DNA of 64,000 nucleotides from Chryseobacterium daecheongense. GTDB lineage: Bacteria > Bacteroidota > Bacteroidia > Flavobacteriales > Weeksellaceae. This document shows positions 33,899 through 42,664 of this stretch, piece after piece. The number at the start of each line of letters is the position of its first letter. Within the stretch, counting starts at the first letter, position 1. Under the pieces are notes generated by a model. That model had not been told where the DNA came from, made no database searches, and was given only the letters and a program-made list of their open reading frames with translations. The translations under genes and the position numbers were made by a program. The stretch is from assembly GCA_027920525.1 (NCBI GenBank), contig CP115858.1:2914001-2978000 (forward strand), read 5' to 3'.

Positions 33899-35416
33899 AT
33901 GGCAACGAAAGCACTTTTCAATACTGTGGTGAATTGGTTTATCCGTCAAAGGATAGACCAGATCCAGAATTTCATGAATCATCCGATTGAAACACAGAAA
34001 GGGATACTATTTTCCCAGTTGTTTCATGCCGAGGATACAGAATATGGGAAGAAGTATGGTTTTAATTCTATTTCGAGTTATCAGGATTTTAAAAATAAAG
34101 TTCCCATTGTTACCTATGAAGATTTCGAACCTTATATCGAGAGAGCACGACAAGGTTATAAAGATGTAAGCTGGCCTGGCTATATCAAACATTTTGCAAA
34201 GTCTTCAGGAACCACGAACGCTAAAAGCAAATTCATTCCCATCTCTGCCGAGAGCCTGGAATATTGCCATATGAAAGCCGGAAAAGACATGGTATCTATT
34301 TATGCCAATAACCATCCGGAAAATCAGCTTTTTACGAATAAAAATTTACGTCTCGGAGGCAGCTCCGAACTCTATGCCGATTTTAACACAAAATTCGGGG
34401 ACCTTTCTGCTATCCTTATTGATAATCTTCCTTTTTGGGTGGAGATTACAACAACACCGAGTAAAAAGGTATCACTCATGTCCGAATGGGAGAGTAAACT
34501 GAGAGCCATTATATCTGAGGTTAAAAATGAAGATGTCGGAAGTTTACTGGGGGTTCCAAGCTGGATGCTTGTTTTACTCCAGAGGGTTCTGAAAGAAACG
34601 GATGTTCAGAATATCTCTGAGCTCTGGCCTAATCTGGAAGTCTTTTTTCACGGCGGAATAAGTTTTAAGCCCTACAGGGAGCAATACAGCCAGATCATCG
34701 GAAAAAACATCAATTACTACGAAATTTACAATGCCTCAGAAGGCTTCTTTGGTATTCAGGACAGATCAAATAGTGACGAAATGCTTTTGATGCTGGATTA
34801 TGGTATTTTCTACGAATTCATTCCTATGGATAAATTCCATTTCTCGAATCCACCGGTTGTAAGTCTTGAAGATGTTGAAGTCGGAAAAAATTACGCCATG
34901 GTCATTACCACCAATGGAGGATTATGGAGGTATCTCATCGGTGATACGGTTGTCTTTACATCCGTTAATCCGTTCAGGGTAAAAATTTCAGGAAGAACCA
35001 AACATTATATTAATGCTTTTGGAGAAGAATTAATGATCACCAATGTGGAGCTTGCACTTACAAAAGCCTGTGAACAGACAAATGCAGCCATTACAGATTT
35101 TACAGGAGCTCCTGTTTTCATGAAAGAAAATGAAAGCGGTGCTCATGAATGGATTTTTGAATTCAGTAAAAAGCCGGACGATCTCGACTGTTTTATCAAT
35201 GCCTTCGATGAATGCCTGAAGGCAATTAATTCGGATTATGAAGCGAAGAGGTATAATAATATTACATTAAAAAAACCCATTGTTCATATAGCCAAACCCA
35301 ATTTGTTCTATTCGTGGCTGGAGTCCAAAGGAAAGCTCGGGGGACAAAACAAGGTACCAAGACTCAGCAATGACCGGGAATATATAGACCCTTTATTAGA
35401 ACTCAATAAGAATTAA
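33899..35416 (+). CDS. GH3-family acyl-adenylating protein
   Basis: A 505-residue member of the GH3 auxin-responsive-promoter family. The adenylation signature is FAKSSGTTNAKSKFIPIS, followed by IYNASEGFFGIQD, GGLWRYLIGDTVVFT and KISGRTKHYINAFGEEL. Plant members conjugate amino acids to plant hormones through acyl-adenylates. The bacterial members are uncharacterised as far as I know, but ATP-dependent acyl activation is a fair expectation. Single-gene unit. Confidence 0.9.
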   Translation: MATKALFNTVVNWFIRQRIDQIQNFMNHPIETQKGILFSQLFHAEDTEYGKKYGFNSISSYQDFKNKVPIVTYEDFEPYIERARQGYKDVSWPGYIKHFAKSSGTTNAKSKFIPISAESLEYCHMKAGKDMVSIYANNHPENQLFTNKNLRLGGSSELYADFNTKFGDLSAILIDNLPFWVEITTTPSKKVSLMSEWESKLRAIISEVKNEDVGSLLGVPSWMLVLLQRVLKETDVQNISELWPNLEVFFHGGISFKPYREQYSQIIGKNINYYEIYNASEGFFGIQDRSNSDEMLLMLDYGIFYEFIPMDKFHFSNPPVVSLEDVEVGKNYAMVITTNGGLWRYLIGDTVVFTSVNPFRVKISGRTKHYINAFGEELMITNVELALTKACEQTNAAITDFTGAPVFMKENESGAHEWIFEFSKKPDDLDCFINAFDECLKAINSDYEAKRYNNITLKKPIVHIAKPNLFYSWLESKGKLGGQNKVPRLSNDREYIDPLLELNKN

Positions 35417-35422
35417 TAAAAA

Positions 35423-35451
35423 AACCGCAGTTTTTACTGCGGTTCTTTTTT
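35423..35451. terminator. Bidirectional terminator between convergent genes
   Basis: AACCGCAGT (35423-35431) pairs perfectly with ACTGCGGTT (35436-35444), with A-rich and T-rich flanks. It serves the GH3 gene (plus) and the small lipoprotein gene (minus). Confidence 0.85.
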
Positions 35452-35833
35452 ATTTGCTTTTCAGATCTTCTTTTAATTTTTTAGCTCCCTCTTCTACTTT
35501 TCCGGCGCCTTTAGCTGCAGCATCCTTTACATCCTGTCCAAGCTCCTTCGCCCCTGCCTTAATATCTTTTCCAGCTTCATTAAGGTCTGCTTTTGCCTTA
35601 TGCGCTGCATTATCTATTTTATCTCCGGTAGCATCCACTTTAGCTTTAACGTCTTCTTTTGCCTTGTTAATTTTAGTAGTATCTACAATATCTGCCGGGC
35701 TTTGCGTCACTGTAGTGCTGGTTGTTGTAATAGATCCGTCCGGATTTTCAACCTGCTCAGTTTTTGTTGTCGATTTGGTGCAGGACACGACCAATCCGGC
35801 TACCATAAGTGCTGTTACAATTTGTTTTTTCAT
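35450..35833 (-). CDS. Small lipoprotein with LEA/apolipoprotein-like repeats
   Basis: A 127-residue predicted lipoprotein; the start at 35833 (MKKQIVTALMVAGLVVSC) gives lipobox VVSC with Cys18. An upstream ATG at 35860 would misplace the signal. The mature protein has a Thr-rich linker and then about 75 residues of amphipathic Ala/Lys/Asp/Glu helix in 11-residue-like repeats (KAKADLNEAGKDIKAGAKEL). This resembles LEA-type or YtxH-like stress proteins; function unknown. Confidence 0.8.
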   Translation of the reverse strand: MKKQIVTALMVAGLVVSCTKSTTKTEQVENPDGSITTTSTTVTQSPADIVDTTKINKAKEDVKAKVDATGDKIDNAAHKAKADLNEAGKDIKAGAKELGQDVKDAAAKGAGKVEEGAKKLKEDLKSK

Positions 35834-35857
35834 ATTGATATTTTTTAAGAATGTATT

Positions 35858-35865
35858 CAAATTTA
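35858..35865 (-). promoter_or_regulatory. -7 box for the small lipoprotein gene
   Basis: On the minus strand TAAATTTG (35865 to 35858) matches TAnnTTTG, 24 nt before the ATG at 35833. It abuts a hairpin at 35865-35889. Confidence 0.55.
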
Positions 35866-35889
35866 TGAAAACTTCCGTATAGTTTTCAT
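35865..35889 (-). terminator. Hairpin after the 35893 gene
   Basis: ATGAAAACT (35865-35873) pairs perfectly with AGTTTTCAT (35881-35889) three bases after the stop codon at 35893. It has no clear T-tract, so termination is uncertain. Confidence 0.4.
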
Positions 35890-35892
35890 TGT

Positions 35893-36240
35893 TCAGGGAG
35901 AAGTTTTTCCTGCTTCCTCTTTCGCCTTTCCTTCTTTTTCCTTACTCTTTTTCTCCTCTTCCTGTTTCTTTTTATTTTCTTTTTCCAGCTCCTGTTTAAT
36001 ACGTTCCTCTTCCTTTTGGATTCTCAGAGCCTCTTTTAAAGAATCCTGATATTTCTGGGAAGACATTCTGATCTTTCTTGCAATATCTACGGATATGGCA
36101 CCATTAGAAAAGGAATCAATGGCAGTTGTATCATAATCCACTTTCGTCACCTGATCCGCCTCAACACGAACAGGTTCTCTTTTAGAACAGGAAGTAATCA
36201 GAATAGAAAAAACCGCTGCTAAAAAAAATACATTTTTCAT
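35893..36240 (-). CDS. Small lipoprotein with a charged Lys/Glu tail
   Basis: A 115-residue predicted lipoprotein (lipobox ITSC, about Cys18). A short conserved-looking segment (VDYDTTAIDSFSNGAISVDIARKIRMSS) is followed by 50 residues almost entirely of Lys, Glu and Gln, likely a single charged helix. No family recognised. Its start is four bases after the phosphohydrolase stop, so it belongs to the mutL-rhomboid-EEP operon. Confidence 0.75.
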   Translation of the reverse strand: MKNVFFLAAVFSILITSCSKREPVRVEADQVTKVDYDTTAIDSFSNGAISVDIARKIRMSSQKYQDSLKEALRIQKEEERIKQELEKENKKKQEEEKKSKEKEGKAKEEAGKTSP

Positions 36241-36244
36241 GGAA

Positions 36245-37219
36245 CTAATTTAACAGAAATTCCGCAATTACAGGATAGTGATCTGATAATTTTACGGACT
36301 GATCTATTTTATAGCTTATGGGTCTTATGTCTTTAGAGGTGAAAATATAATCGATTCTCAAAGGAACTTTATAATCATGAAAACTGGTAGAAATACCATT
36401 CCCGACTGTTAAAAAAGCATCATCCAGATTTTTCCCAAGATTATAATATTCATAAGAATTAGGCACAGAATTAAAGTCGCCCGCCAGTATAACCGGATAA
36501 GGAGAAAAGTCGATTGCTTTTCTGATCTTTTTTATCTGATCTTCATGAGCCCTGAATGTGGGTGTCATGTGAGAAAGAAGAAGATGGAGTTTATTAGATC
36601 CTTTTCCAAGACTATTAAAATCAAACATCGATTTGTTCAGACGGAATGGTTCAAGATATACATTTACTATTCGTATGATTTTTCCATTAATATCAATATC
36701 CGCATAAAAAGAATTTCCTCTTGATTTATCTTCAATTAACTCTTCCTGTCTTACAATTTTATGTTTTGTCTTCAGGCTCACTACCGGATACTTAATCATA
36801 TCTTTTCGTATTGCCCGGTTTGTATCTTTTTCCTGAACAAGAATAATATCAGCATTCTGATCCTTGATATATTTTGATACTTTATCCCAGCCAAACTCAC
36901 CATATTTCACATTGAATGTCAATATTTTAACATCCCGTATTGATTTATAGTTTTCAGTTTTAGGAGAAAAGTTCACCCATCGTCTTATGGGATTATAAAA
37001 AACAAGAGTGCTTAACAGAAAAACAATGGCGATTTTATTTCTTTTAACGATCCAGACCAGCGTTAATAAAATATGTAATAAAATTAAATAGGGAAACCCT
37101 AATGAAAGAAGATTCAAGCCCCCAATAATGTTGGGCGGTATCCATGCATTCCCTAAGGTGCACAGTAATAATACGATAATTGCAATATGCAAAAACAACA
37201 ATATCTGGTTCGGCTTCAT
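36245..37219 (-). CDS. Membrane-anchored EEP-family phosphohydrolase (copy 1)
   Basis: A 324-residue protein with three N-terminal membrane helices (about 7-25, 33-55, 64-80) and a C-terminal endonuclease/exonuclease/phosphatase domain. Catalytic blocks: ILTFNVKYGEFGW, IILVQEKDTN (metal-binding Glu), VILAGDFNSVPNSYEYY and SDHYPVIAEF. The domain faces the periplasm by prediction. It is a tandem paralogue of the next gene. Nuclease, sphingomyelinase-like or phosphatase activity are all possible. Confidence 0.85.
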   Translation of the reverse strand: MKPNQILLFLHIAIIVLLLCTLGNAWIPPNIIGGLNLLSLGFPYLILLHILLTLVWIVKRNKIAIVFLLSTLVFYNPIRRWVNFSPKTENYKSIRDVKILTFNVKYGEFGWDKVSKYIKDQNADIILVQEKDTNRAIRKDMIKYPVVSLKTKHKIVRQEELIEDKSRGNSFYADIDINGKIIRIVNVYLEPFRLNKSMFDFNSLGKGSNKLHLLLSHMTPTFRAHEDQIKKIRKAIDFSPYPVILAGDFNSVPNSYEYYNLGKNLDDAFLTVGNGISTSFHDYKVPLRIDYIFTSKDIRPISYKIDQSVKLSDHYPVIAEFLLN

Positions 37220-37292
37220 GAAAAAAACGGTCTAGTCTTTTTTTAATCAAAAATCCTACCAATATGAAAAGCTTTAACGTATTTTATGAATA

Positions 37293-38282
37293 TTATTTTT
37301 TTAATTTGAAAGTTGCAACCACCGGATAATGATCTGAAATTCTGACAGAACGGTCAACTTTATAACTTAGAGGTTGTATGGATTCCGATGTAAAAACGTA
37401 GTCGATTCGTATCGGGAATTTGTAGTCATGAAAGCTGGTAGCACTTCCTCTACCTGCTTCTACAAAGGCATCTTTTAACCCTTTTCCAAGATGGTAATAC
37501 TCGTAAGAGTTAGGCACAGAATTGAAGTCACCTACTAATATTACCGGATAAGGAGACTCGTCAATCCCTTTTCTTACCGCAGCAACCTGATCCTGGTGCA
37601 TTTTGAAAGTCGGGATCAGCCTTTTAACGATATCTTTCAGCTTTTGTTCATCTTCATCACTATTTCCCTTAAGCTTTACCATGCTTTTTTCAAATTTAAA
37701 AGGCTGAAGGTAGACATTGATAAAACGATACGTATTTCCTTTGATTTCAATATCCGTCTGATTGGCGTAGGCATTATTGGTTTCTGAATTACTCTCAATA
37801 AGTTCTTTCTGATCAATGATCTTATATTTTGAAGAGATTGAGACAATAACATCTCCTCTTCCTTTTCCCATTCCTTTAAAATTGTAATCCCGAACATGTT
37901 CTTGTAACAGAACCACATCCGCATTTTGAGAATCTACATAATCTTCAATATTTTTAATCCCCATCGTTCCTCCTTTTGCATTTAATGAGATGATTTTCAG
38001 ATCAGATGTCTCCTTTTTTTCAGCAGAATAGTTGACCCATCTCTTAACAGGGTTCAAAAAAAGCAGTCCGAATGCAGTAAATACTATAGCCCTTTTTTTC
38101 CAGGTGAAAACCCAGAAAACAGTTAGCAATACATAAGCAATGATTAAAACAGGAAAACCTAATGATAAAAGATTAAACCATGGATATATTCTAGGAGGTA
38201 CATAAGCATTCATTAATGTTCCCAACAAAAGAAACAAGATTCCCAGATGTACAATTAAAAATATTAGGCGAACAACTTTCAC
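37293..38282 (-). CDS. Membrane-anchored EEP-family phosphohydrolase (copy 2)
   Basis: A 329-residue paralogue of the adjacent downstream gene, with the same three N-terminal helices and the same catalytic blocks (IISLNAKGGTMG, VVLLQEHVRD, VILVGDFNSVPNSYEYY, SDHYPVVATF). The near-identical motif strings show an old tandem duplication. Nine bases separate it from the rhomboid gene upstream. Confidence 0.85.
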   Translation of the reverse strand: MKVVRLIFLIVHLGILFLLLGTLMNAYVPPRIYPWFNLLSLGFPVLIIAYVLLTVFWVFTWKKRAIVFTAFGLLFLNPVKRWVNYSAEKKETSDLKIISLNAKGGTMGIKNIEDYVDSQNADVVLLQEHVRDYNFKGMGKGRGDVIVSISSKYKIIDQKELIESNSETNNAYANQTDIEIKGNTYRFINVYLQPFKFEKSMVKLKGNSDEDEQKLKDIVKRLIPTFKMHQDQVAAVRKGIDESPYPVILVGDFNSVPNSYEYYHLGKGLKDAFVEAGRGSATSFHDYKFPIRIDYVFTSESIQPLSYKVDRSVRISDHYPVVATFKLKK

Positions 38283-38291
38283 AGGATAGTA

Positions 38292-39026
38292 TTAACGGAA
38301 TCTATACAAATGCTTTTTCCATAGTAAAGCCAGGAGAAAGCCTACAATAGCCCCTCCCACGTGCGCAAAATGGGCAATACCTCCTACATTTCCTGAAACC
38401 CCTAAGTAAATTGAAATAACAAGTAGTATGGGTAAAAGGTATTTAACTTTAACAGGAACCGGAATAAACATAATCCCGATCTTTGAATCCGGATAAAGGG
38501 TAGCAAAAGCAGCAATAACTCCAAATATGGCTCCCGAAGCACCGACCATAGGAGTCCTTAGTGCATTATAAAGACTTTGGGAAAGCTCCTTTCCTTCTTC
38601 TGTCGTAGCACTTATATTCATGTCTCCTGTATATCCTATTGCCGCTTTCTTATAAATTTCAGCCGCATTTAATCCTAAGCTTTCCAGGCTGGAGGTAATC
38701 TGCTGAATTTCTATAAAATTCCAAAGATTGAATAAGAAAAATGCACCCAAACCACTTACAAAATAGAGGATCAGATACTTTCTTTCACCTAAAGACTGTT
38801 CCAATATAGGCCCAAAACTCCACAAAGTCAGCATATTAAATAAAATATGCATCAATCCTCCGTGCATAAACATATGGGTGATGATCTGCCAGGACCTAAA
38901 GTTGGGAGAAAAAGGATAATACGCAGAAAGTGTATTATACAGTTGTGGAAAAATATAGGATATAATAAATACAACAATATTTATTATAATTATATTTCTT
39001 GTAATCGGTGGTATATTGTTAAACAT
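38292..39026 (-). CDS. Rhomboid-family intramembrane serine protease
   Basis: A 244-residue membrane protease with six or more helices. The signature loop HMFMHGGLMHILFNMLTLW, the catalytic Ser in GASGAIFGVIAAF and the catalytic His in HFAHVGGAIVGF are intact. An insert of about 40 residues between helices (IQQITSSLESLGLNAAEIYK) is present. Rhomboids cleave membrane proteins near or within the bilayer. The start lies two bases after the mutL stop codon. Confidence 0.93.
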   Translation of the reverse strand: MFNNIPPITRNIIIINIVVFIISYIFPQLYNTLSAYYPFSPNFRSWQIITHMFMHGGLMHILFNMLTLWSFGPILEQSLGERKYLILYFVSGLGAFFLFNLWNFIEIQQITSSLESLGLNAAEIYKKAAIGYTGDMNISATTEEGKELSQSLYNALRTPMVGASGAIFGVIAAFATLYPDSKIGIMFIPVPVKVKYLLPILLVISIYLGVSGNVGGIAHFAHVGGAIVGFLLALLWKKHLYRFR

Positions 39027-39028
39027 TT

Positions 39029-40810
39029 TTAAAATTTGTTTTTAAAATCATTGAAAGGAACTTCATAAAAACATCGTTTCCCGTTAGGTAAAAACTCAGG
39101 AAAACCTAATGCCGTAAAGTTCTTGATCAATTGTTCAGCATCCTTTTTATAAATAAAGTCAAATCTGGATTTAGACTGCATCTTCGTCCATTGATTCTGA
39201 TAATACTGGTTGAATTCCTCATCTGTTTTATAATCCAGGATCTCAAACAGGTCTTCAAGGAACTTCATAACCTGAGTCTCTTTTAACCCCTCAGGCACCG
39301 CATCTATCCTCAATACACTTTCGTGGGCCACTTTCATGTCGAATCCCAGCTCAGGAAGATATTTTTTGATTGATTTATATTTTGTTTTCTCAATCTCGTT
39401 CATATGATACTCTAAAGAGAAAAGAAGCGCGTGACTGTTTATGGTTCCTTTTTTTGTCGGCTTATTATTTTCTGAAACAAAAAGCCTGTGCATTCTTCCC
39501 AGATCAAGCATCAGGGTTCTGTCCCCTTTATTGAACAGCCAATACCCGTTGGGAAGCCTCATCAGATCTTCATCAAAATCTTCATCCTCAAAAAGGTTTA
39601 TTTTGGAAGGTTCCGCAGATATATTCTGATGGTACATTTCTGCAAGATTCTGAATTTCAGCCTGTCTTACACCTCTTTCTTCCAAAAACGGATTATAATC
39701 CTTATCGACTACAATTTCCGGCATCTTTATAACCCCTCCGCTATTTGTCTTTCCAGGAAAAGTTTTTTGCATCAGCTCATCCAGCTGTGGGTCTTTCTCA
39801 AAATCAAGACTTGGAGCCACATTGTAAATTCCGAGAGATCTTTTTATTGTAGAACGGATAAGTGCAAAAATAAGATGCTCATCCTCAAATTTCACTTCTG
39901 TCTTTTGCGGATGAATATTAACGTCTATTTTTTCGGGATCCAACTCTAAAAAGAGAAAGAAGGTAGGAATATAGCCAGGCAAAAGCAGTCCTTCGAATGC
40001 TTCCTGAACCGCTTTATTAAAATAAGGACTCTTAAAGAATCTTCCGTTGACAAAAATAAATTGTTCCCCTCTTGTCTTTTTTGCCCCTTCAGGCTTGGCA
40101 ACAAAACCGTGCAGTTTACACCATATAATATCTTCCTTGATCGGAATAAGCTGTGGTTGCAACTTTCGTCCGAAGATATCTACGATCCTCTGCATCTGGC
40201 TTCCTTTTCTTAAGCGGAAAACCGGTTCATCATCATGGAATAATGAAAATTCCAAATTTTCATGGGCCAAAGCAACTCTTTGGAATTCATCAATAACATG
40301 CCTGAATTCAATATTATTATTTTTAAGAAATTTTCTTCTTGCAGGAACATTAAAGAAAAGATTTTTCACCAAAAAATTAGAGCCTTCTGAAGTTTGCACA
40401 GGATCCTGAAACTGGAAAACTCCACCTTCAATGTAAATATTGGTTCCTATTTTGGCATCTTTTTGTTTGGTTCTGAGTTCTACCTGAGATACAGCTGCAA
40501 TAGAAGCTAATGCTTCTCCACGAAATCCCTTTGTCGCAATTCTGAAAATATCTTCCGTCCCTCTGATTTTTGAAGTAGCATGTCTTTCAAACGCCATTCT
40601 GGCATCCGTTTCGGACATTCCTTTTCCATCATCAACAACTTGTATCAGATTTTTTCCGGCGTCCCTTACGATCAGTTCAATTTTAGAAGCCTCTGCATCG
40701 ATAGCATTCTCCAATAATTCTTTCACAATGGACGCAGGTCTCTGCACCACTTCTCCCGCCGCAATTTGGTTGGCTACATGATCCGGTAAAAGCTGAATAA
40801 TATCTGACAT
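39029..40810 (-). CDS. mutL: DNA mismatch repair protein MutL lacking the endonuclease motif
   Basis: A 593-residue MutL. The GHKL ATPase half is complete: ELLENAIDAEASKIEL, VVDDGKGMSETDA, FERHATSKI, TKGFRGEALASIAAVSQ. The C-terminal dimer domain is present (from about 410), but where endonuclease-type MutL has DQHA(X)2E(X)4E this one reads LDLGRMHRLFVSEN. The late CPHGRP-type metal motif is replaced by LPNGKRCFYEV. It should act without intrinsic nicking, like E. coli MutL, or nicking is supplied otherwise. First gene of an operon with the rhomboid gene. Confidence 0.95.
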   Translation of the reverse strand: MSDIIQLLPDHVANQIAAGEVVQRPASIVKELLENAIDAEASKIELIVRDAGKNLIQVVDDGKGMSETDARMAFERHATSKIRGTEDIFRIATKGFRGEALASIAAVSQVELRTKQKDAKIGTNIYIEGGVFQFQDPVQTSEGSNFLVKNLFFNVPARRKFLKNNNIEFRHVIDEFQRVALAHENLEFSLFHDDEPVFRLRKGSQMQRIVDIFGRKLQPQLIPIKEDIIWCKLHGFVAKPEGAKKTRGEQFIFVNGRFFKSPYFNKAVQEAFEGLLLPGYIPTFFLFLELDPEKIDVNIHPQKTEVKFEDEHLIFALIRSTIKRSLGIYNVAPSLDFEKDPQLDELMQKTFPGKTNSGGVIKMPEIVVDKDYNPFLEERGVRQAEIQNLAEMYHQNISAEPSKINLFEDEDFDEDLMRLPNGYWLFNKGDRTLMLDLGRMHRLFVSENNKPTKKGTINSHALLFSLEYHMNEIEKTKYKSIKKYLPELGFDMKVAHESVLRIDAVPEGLKETQVMKFLEDLFEILDYKTDEEFNQYYQNQWTKMQSKSRFDFIYKKDAEQLIKNFTALGFPEFLPNGKRCFYEVPFNDFKNKF

Positions 40811-41055
40811 AAAAAACGTTAAATCAACTTACAAAAATAGTCAATGAAAATGGGAATAAAAACAATAAAAACGCGAATTAAAATTTTATTATCAATATGC
40901 AAAAATTCTGCCTTTTATGATTTATATAATAATCCCTTTATTTTTCATCCTTCTAAAAAATACAATCCCCTAAATGTACGACACAAATAGAGGATTGATT
41001 CACAGCTTGTTTACACAAAATTAATACTGATAGTTTCTTTATTTATTCTTGTATT

Positions 41056-41883
41056 TTAATCATCAAATACAAGTCTTCTTTTTTCTTTGGTTTTAGATTT
41101 TCCATGGATCTTATCATACAGGTTGGCCAGAAGGCTGGGCTTTTTATAGATCTTACTGTATCTGTACCGCGTGTTAAAGTGGCGGACATGGATCGTATAG
41201 AAATCATACCCAATAACTACTAATAAACATATACTGATTACATAAAACACTCTGAATTCCAGATAATAATAGGTTAATCCTGAGAACACAGCTCCTAAGA
41301 CATAAGCCAGCATGATACTCGAAAGCAGTTTTGCCCTTGCAATCAGTTCCGGATTTCTCCTGTACTTTTTTTGGGTAAACATAGACGCCAGGATTCCAAG
41401 GTCGGTAGTGGTACCGGTAAGGTGTGTTGTCTTTACCGAGAAATTGGAAATACTTGCCGTTAACCCATTCTGTAAACCGGTTGCAAAAAGCATAAGGGCA
41501 ACCAGATACTCTGTTTCTTCTACTGTTTTCCTGTAGAAAACCTGTCCGTAGATCCCTACAAAAAGCAAACACATAATTTCCAGCACAATAGGCATCGCAT
41601 GGGCAAAGTATTTACTTTTTTTATTAAAATTAATAACGAAGAAGTTCGCTACAAAACTTCCGAAAAAGAAAAGGAATATCCATGCACCAACCACTGCCAC
41701 CTGCGTCCAGTTTCCTTTACTGATCTCTGCAGCAAAAATGGCATAGTGTCCTGTTACGTTTGAGGTAAAAGAGAGAAAAATTAAGAGAGATGCTATATTT
41801 ATAGTTCCCGCCGTAAAGGCCGTCAGCGTCCCCAACCTGATGTTGTCTCCCAATGTCCTGCTGTTACTATAATTTCTTAACAT
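41056..41883 (-). CDS. YoaK-family (DUF1275) membrane protein
   Basis: A 275-residue protein with about six membrane helices. Family features are LGTLTAFTAGTINIASLLIF near the start, FTSNVTGHYAIFA, GLQNGLTASISNFSVKTTHL and TGTTTDLGILAS. The YoaK/DUF1275 family is widespread and poorly characterised, with a suggested transport role. It lies 36 bases after the UspA-like gene on the same strand. Confidence 0.88.
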   Translation of the reverse strand: MLRNYSNSRTLGDNIRLGTLTAFTAGTINIASLLIFLSFTSNVTGHYAIFAAEISKGNWTQVAVVGAWIFLFFFGSFVANFFVINFNKKSKYFAHAMPIVLEIMCLLFVGIYGQVFYRKTVEETEYLVALMLFATGLQNGLTASISNFSVKTTHLTGTTTDLGILASMFTQKKYRRNPELIARAKLLSSIMLAYVLGAVFSGLTYYYLEFRVFYVISICLLVVIGYDFYTIHVRHFNTRYRYSKIYKKPSLLANLYDKIHGKSKTKEKRRLVFDD

Positions 41884-41919
41884 TTTTATTAATTTAAATA
41901 ATTGAATTGTGTGTTTTTT

Positions 41920-42414
41920 TTAGACCTCGACAAAAATCTCAGCAAGTCTTCCTCTTTCCGGAAGGCTCTCAGAAATCTCAAGAGTAATCTCATGTGATTC
42001 AAGATCTTTGCATTTTTTGATGTACGGAATGATGTCGAACTTCCCCTTCCCTCTACTTTTAATCGATGGCGAATAATAAGCCTCGTCAATTTTTTCTGTT
42101 ATTATATAATTATTAAATGTTCTTTGAAAACTTCCTGTGAAAATATCGCAGGTCATTTTATTAATCAGGTGAGGATATTTGTTTTTTATGATGCTGAATG
42201 CGTCACAAAATTCATGGGATCTTATTTTACCGAATATGGTACTCTTCGTCGTGAATAAAAGATCTCTGATAGAATCTCCCATGTCATATCCTGATACGAA
42301 TATGATGTTATATTTTGTTTCGTCATGTTTCCCGTCTTTTTCCTTCAGTACTTTTTTTAATATATTTAATGACTCAAGGGAGTAATCGGTGGCAATTAAA
42401 ATTGTTTTGGTCAT
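41920..42414 (-). CDS. UspA-like protein
   Basis: A 164-residue protein whose first strand and helix (MTKTILIATDYSLESLNILK) look like a universal stress protein fold, which binds nucleotides in many members. The rest is diverged: FVSGYDMGDSIRDLLF and a basic segment KSRGKGKFDIIPYIKKC. The typical GxxGxxxxxxxxGS nucleotide loop is not visible, so it may not bind ATP. Same strand as and upstream of the YoaK gene. Confidence 0.6.
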   Translation of the reverse strand: MTKTILIATDYSLESLNILKKVLKEKDGKHDETKYNIIFVSGYDMGDSIRDLLFTTKSTIFGKIRSHEFCDAFSIIKNKYPHLINKMTCDIFTGSFQRTFNNYIITEKIDEAYYSPSIKSRGKGKFDIIPYIKKCKDLESHEITLEISESLPERGRLAEIFVEV

Positions 42415-42664
42415 ATCTTCGATTTTAGTGTTATCTGATTTTGATAATACAAAACTATAGTGACCAAATTAGAGGATCTTTGGAATGGAATTAAAATGTC
42501 ATTAAAGAGATTAAAATGAGATTAGAAAATTGTTAAGAGAATTTAATATAGAGAAATGAATGGGTAAAAAAGAGTGAATAGTAGAATTTCAATCTATTCA
42601 TTTACAGAACAAAATACATTAAGCCATCCCCTCAACTCCAAAAGAATCTTGCGATCTTTCAAGT

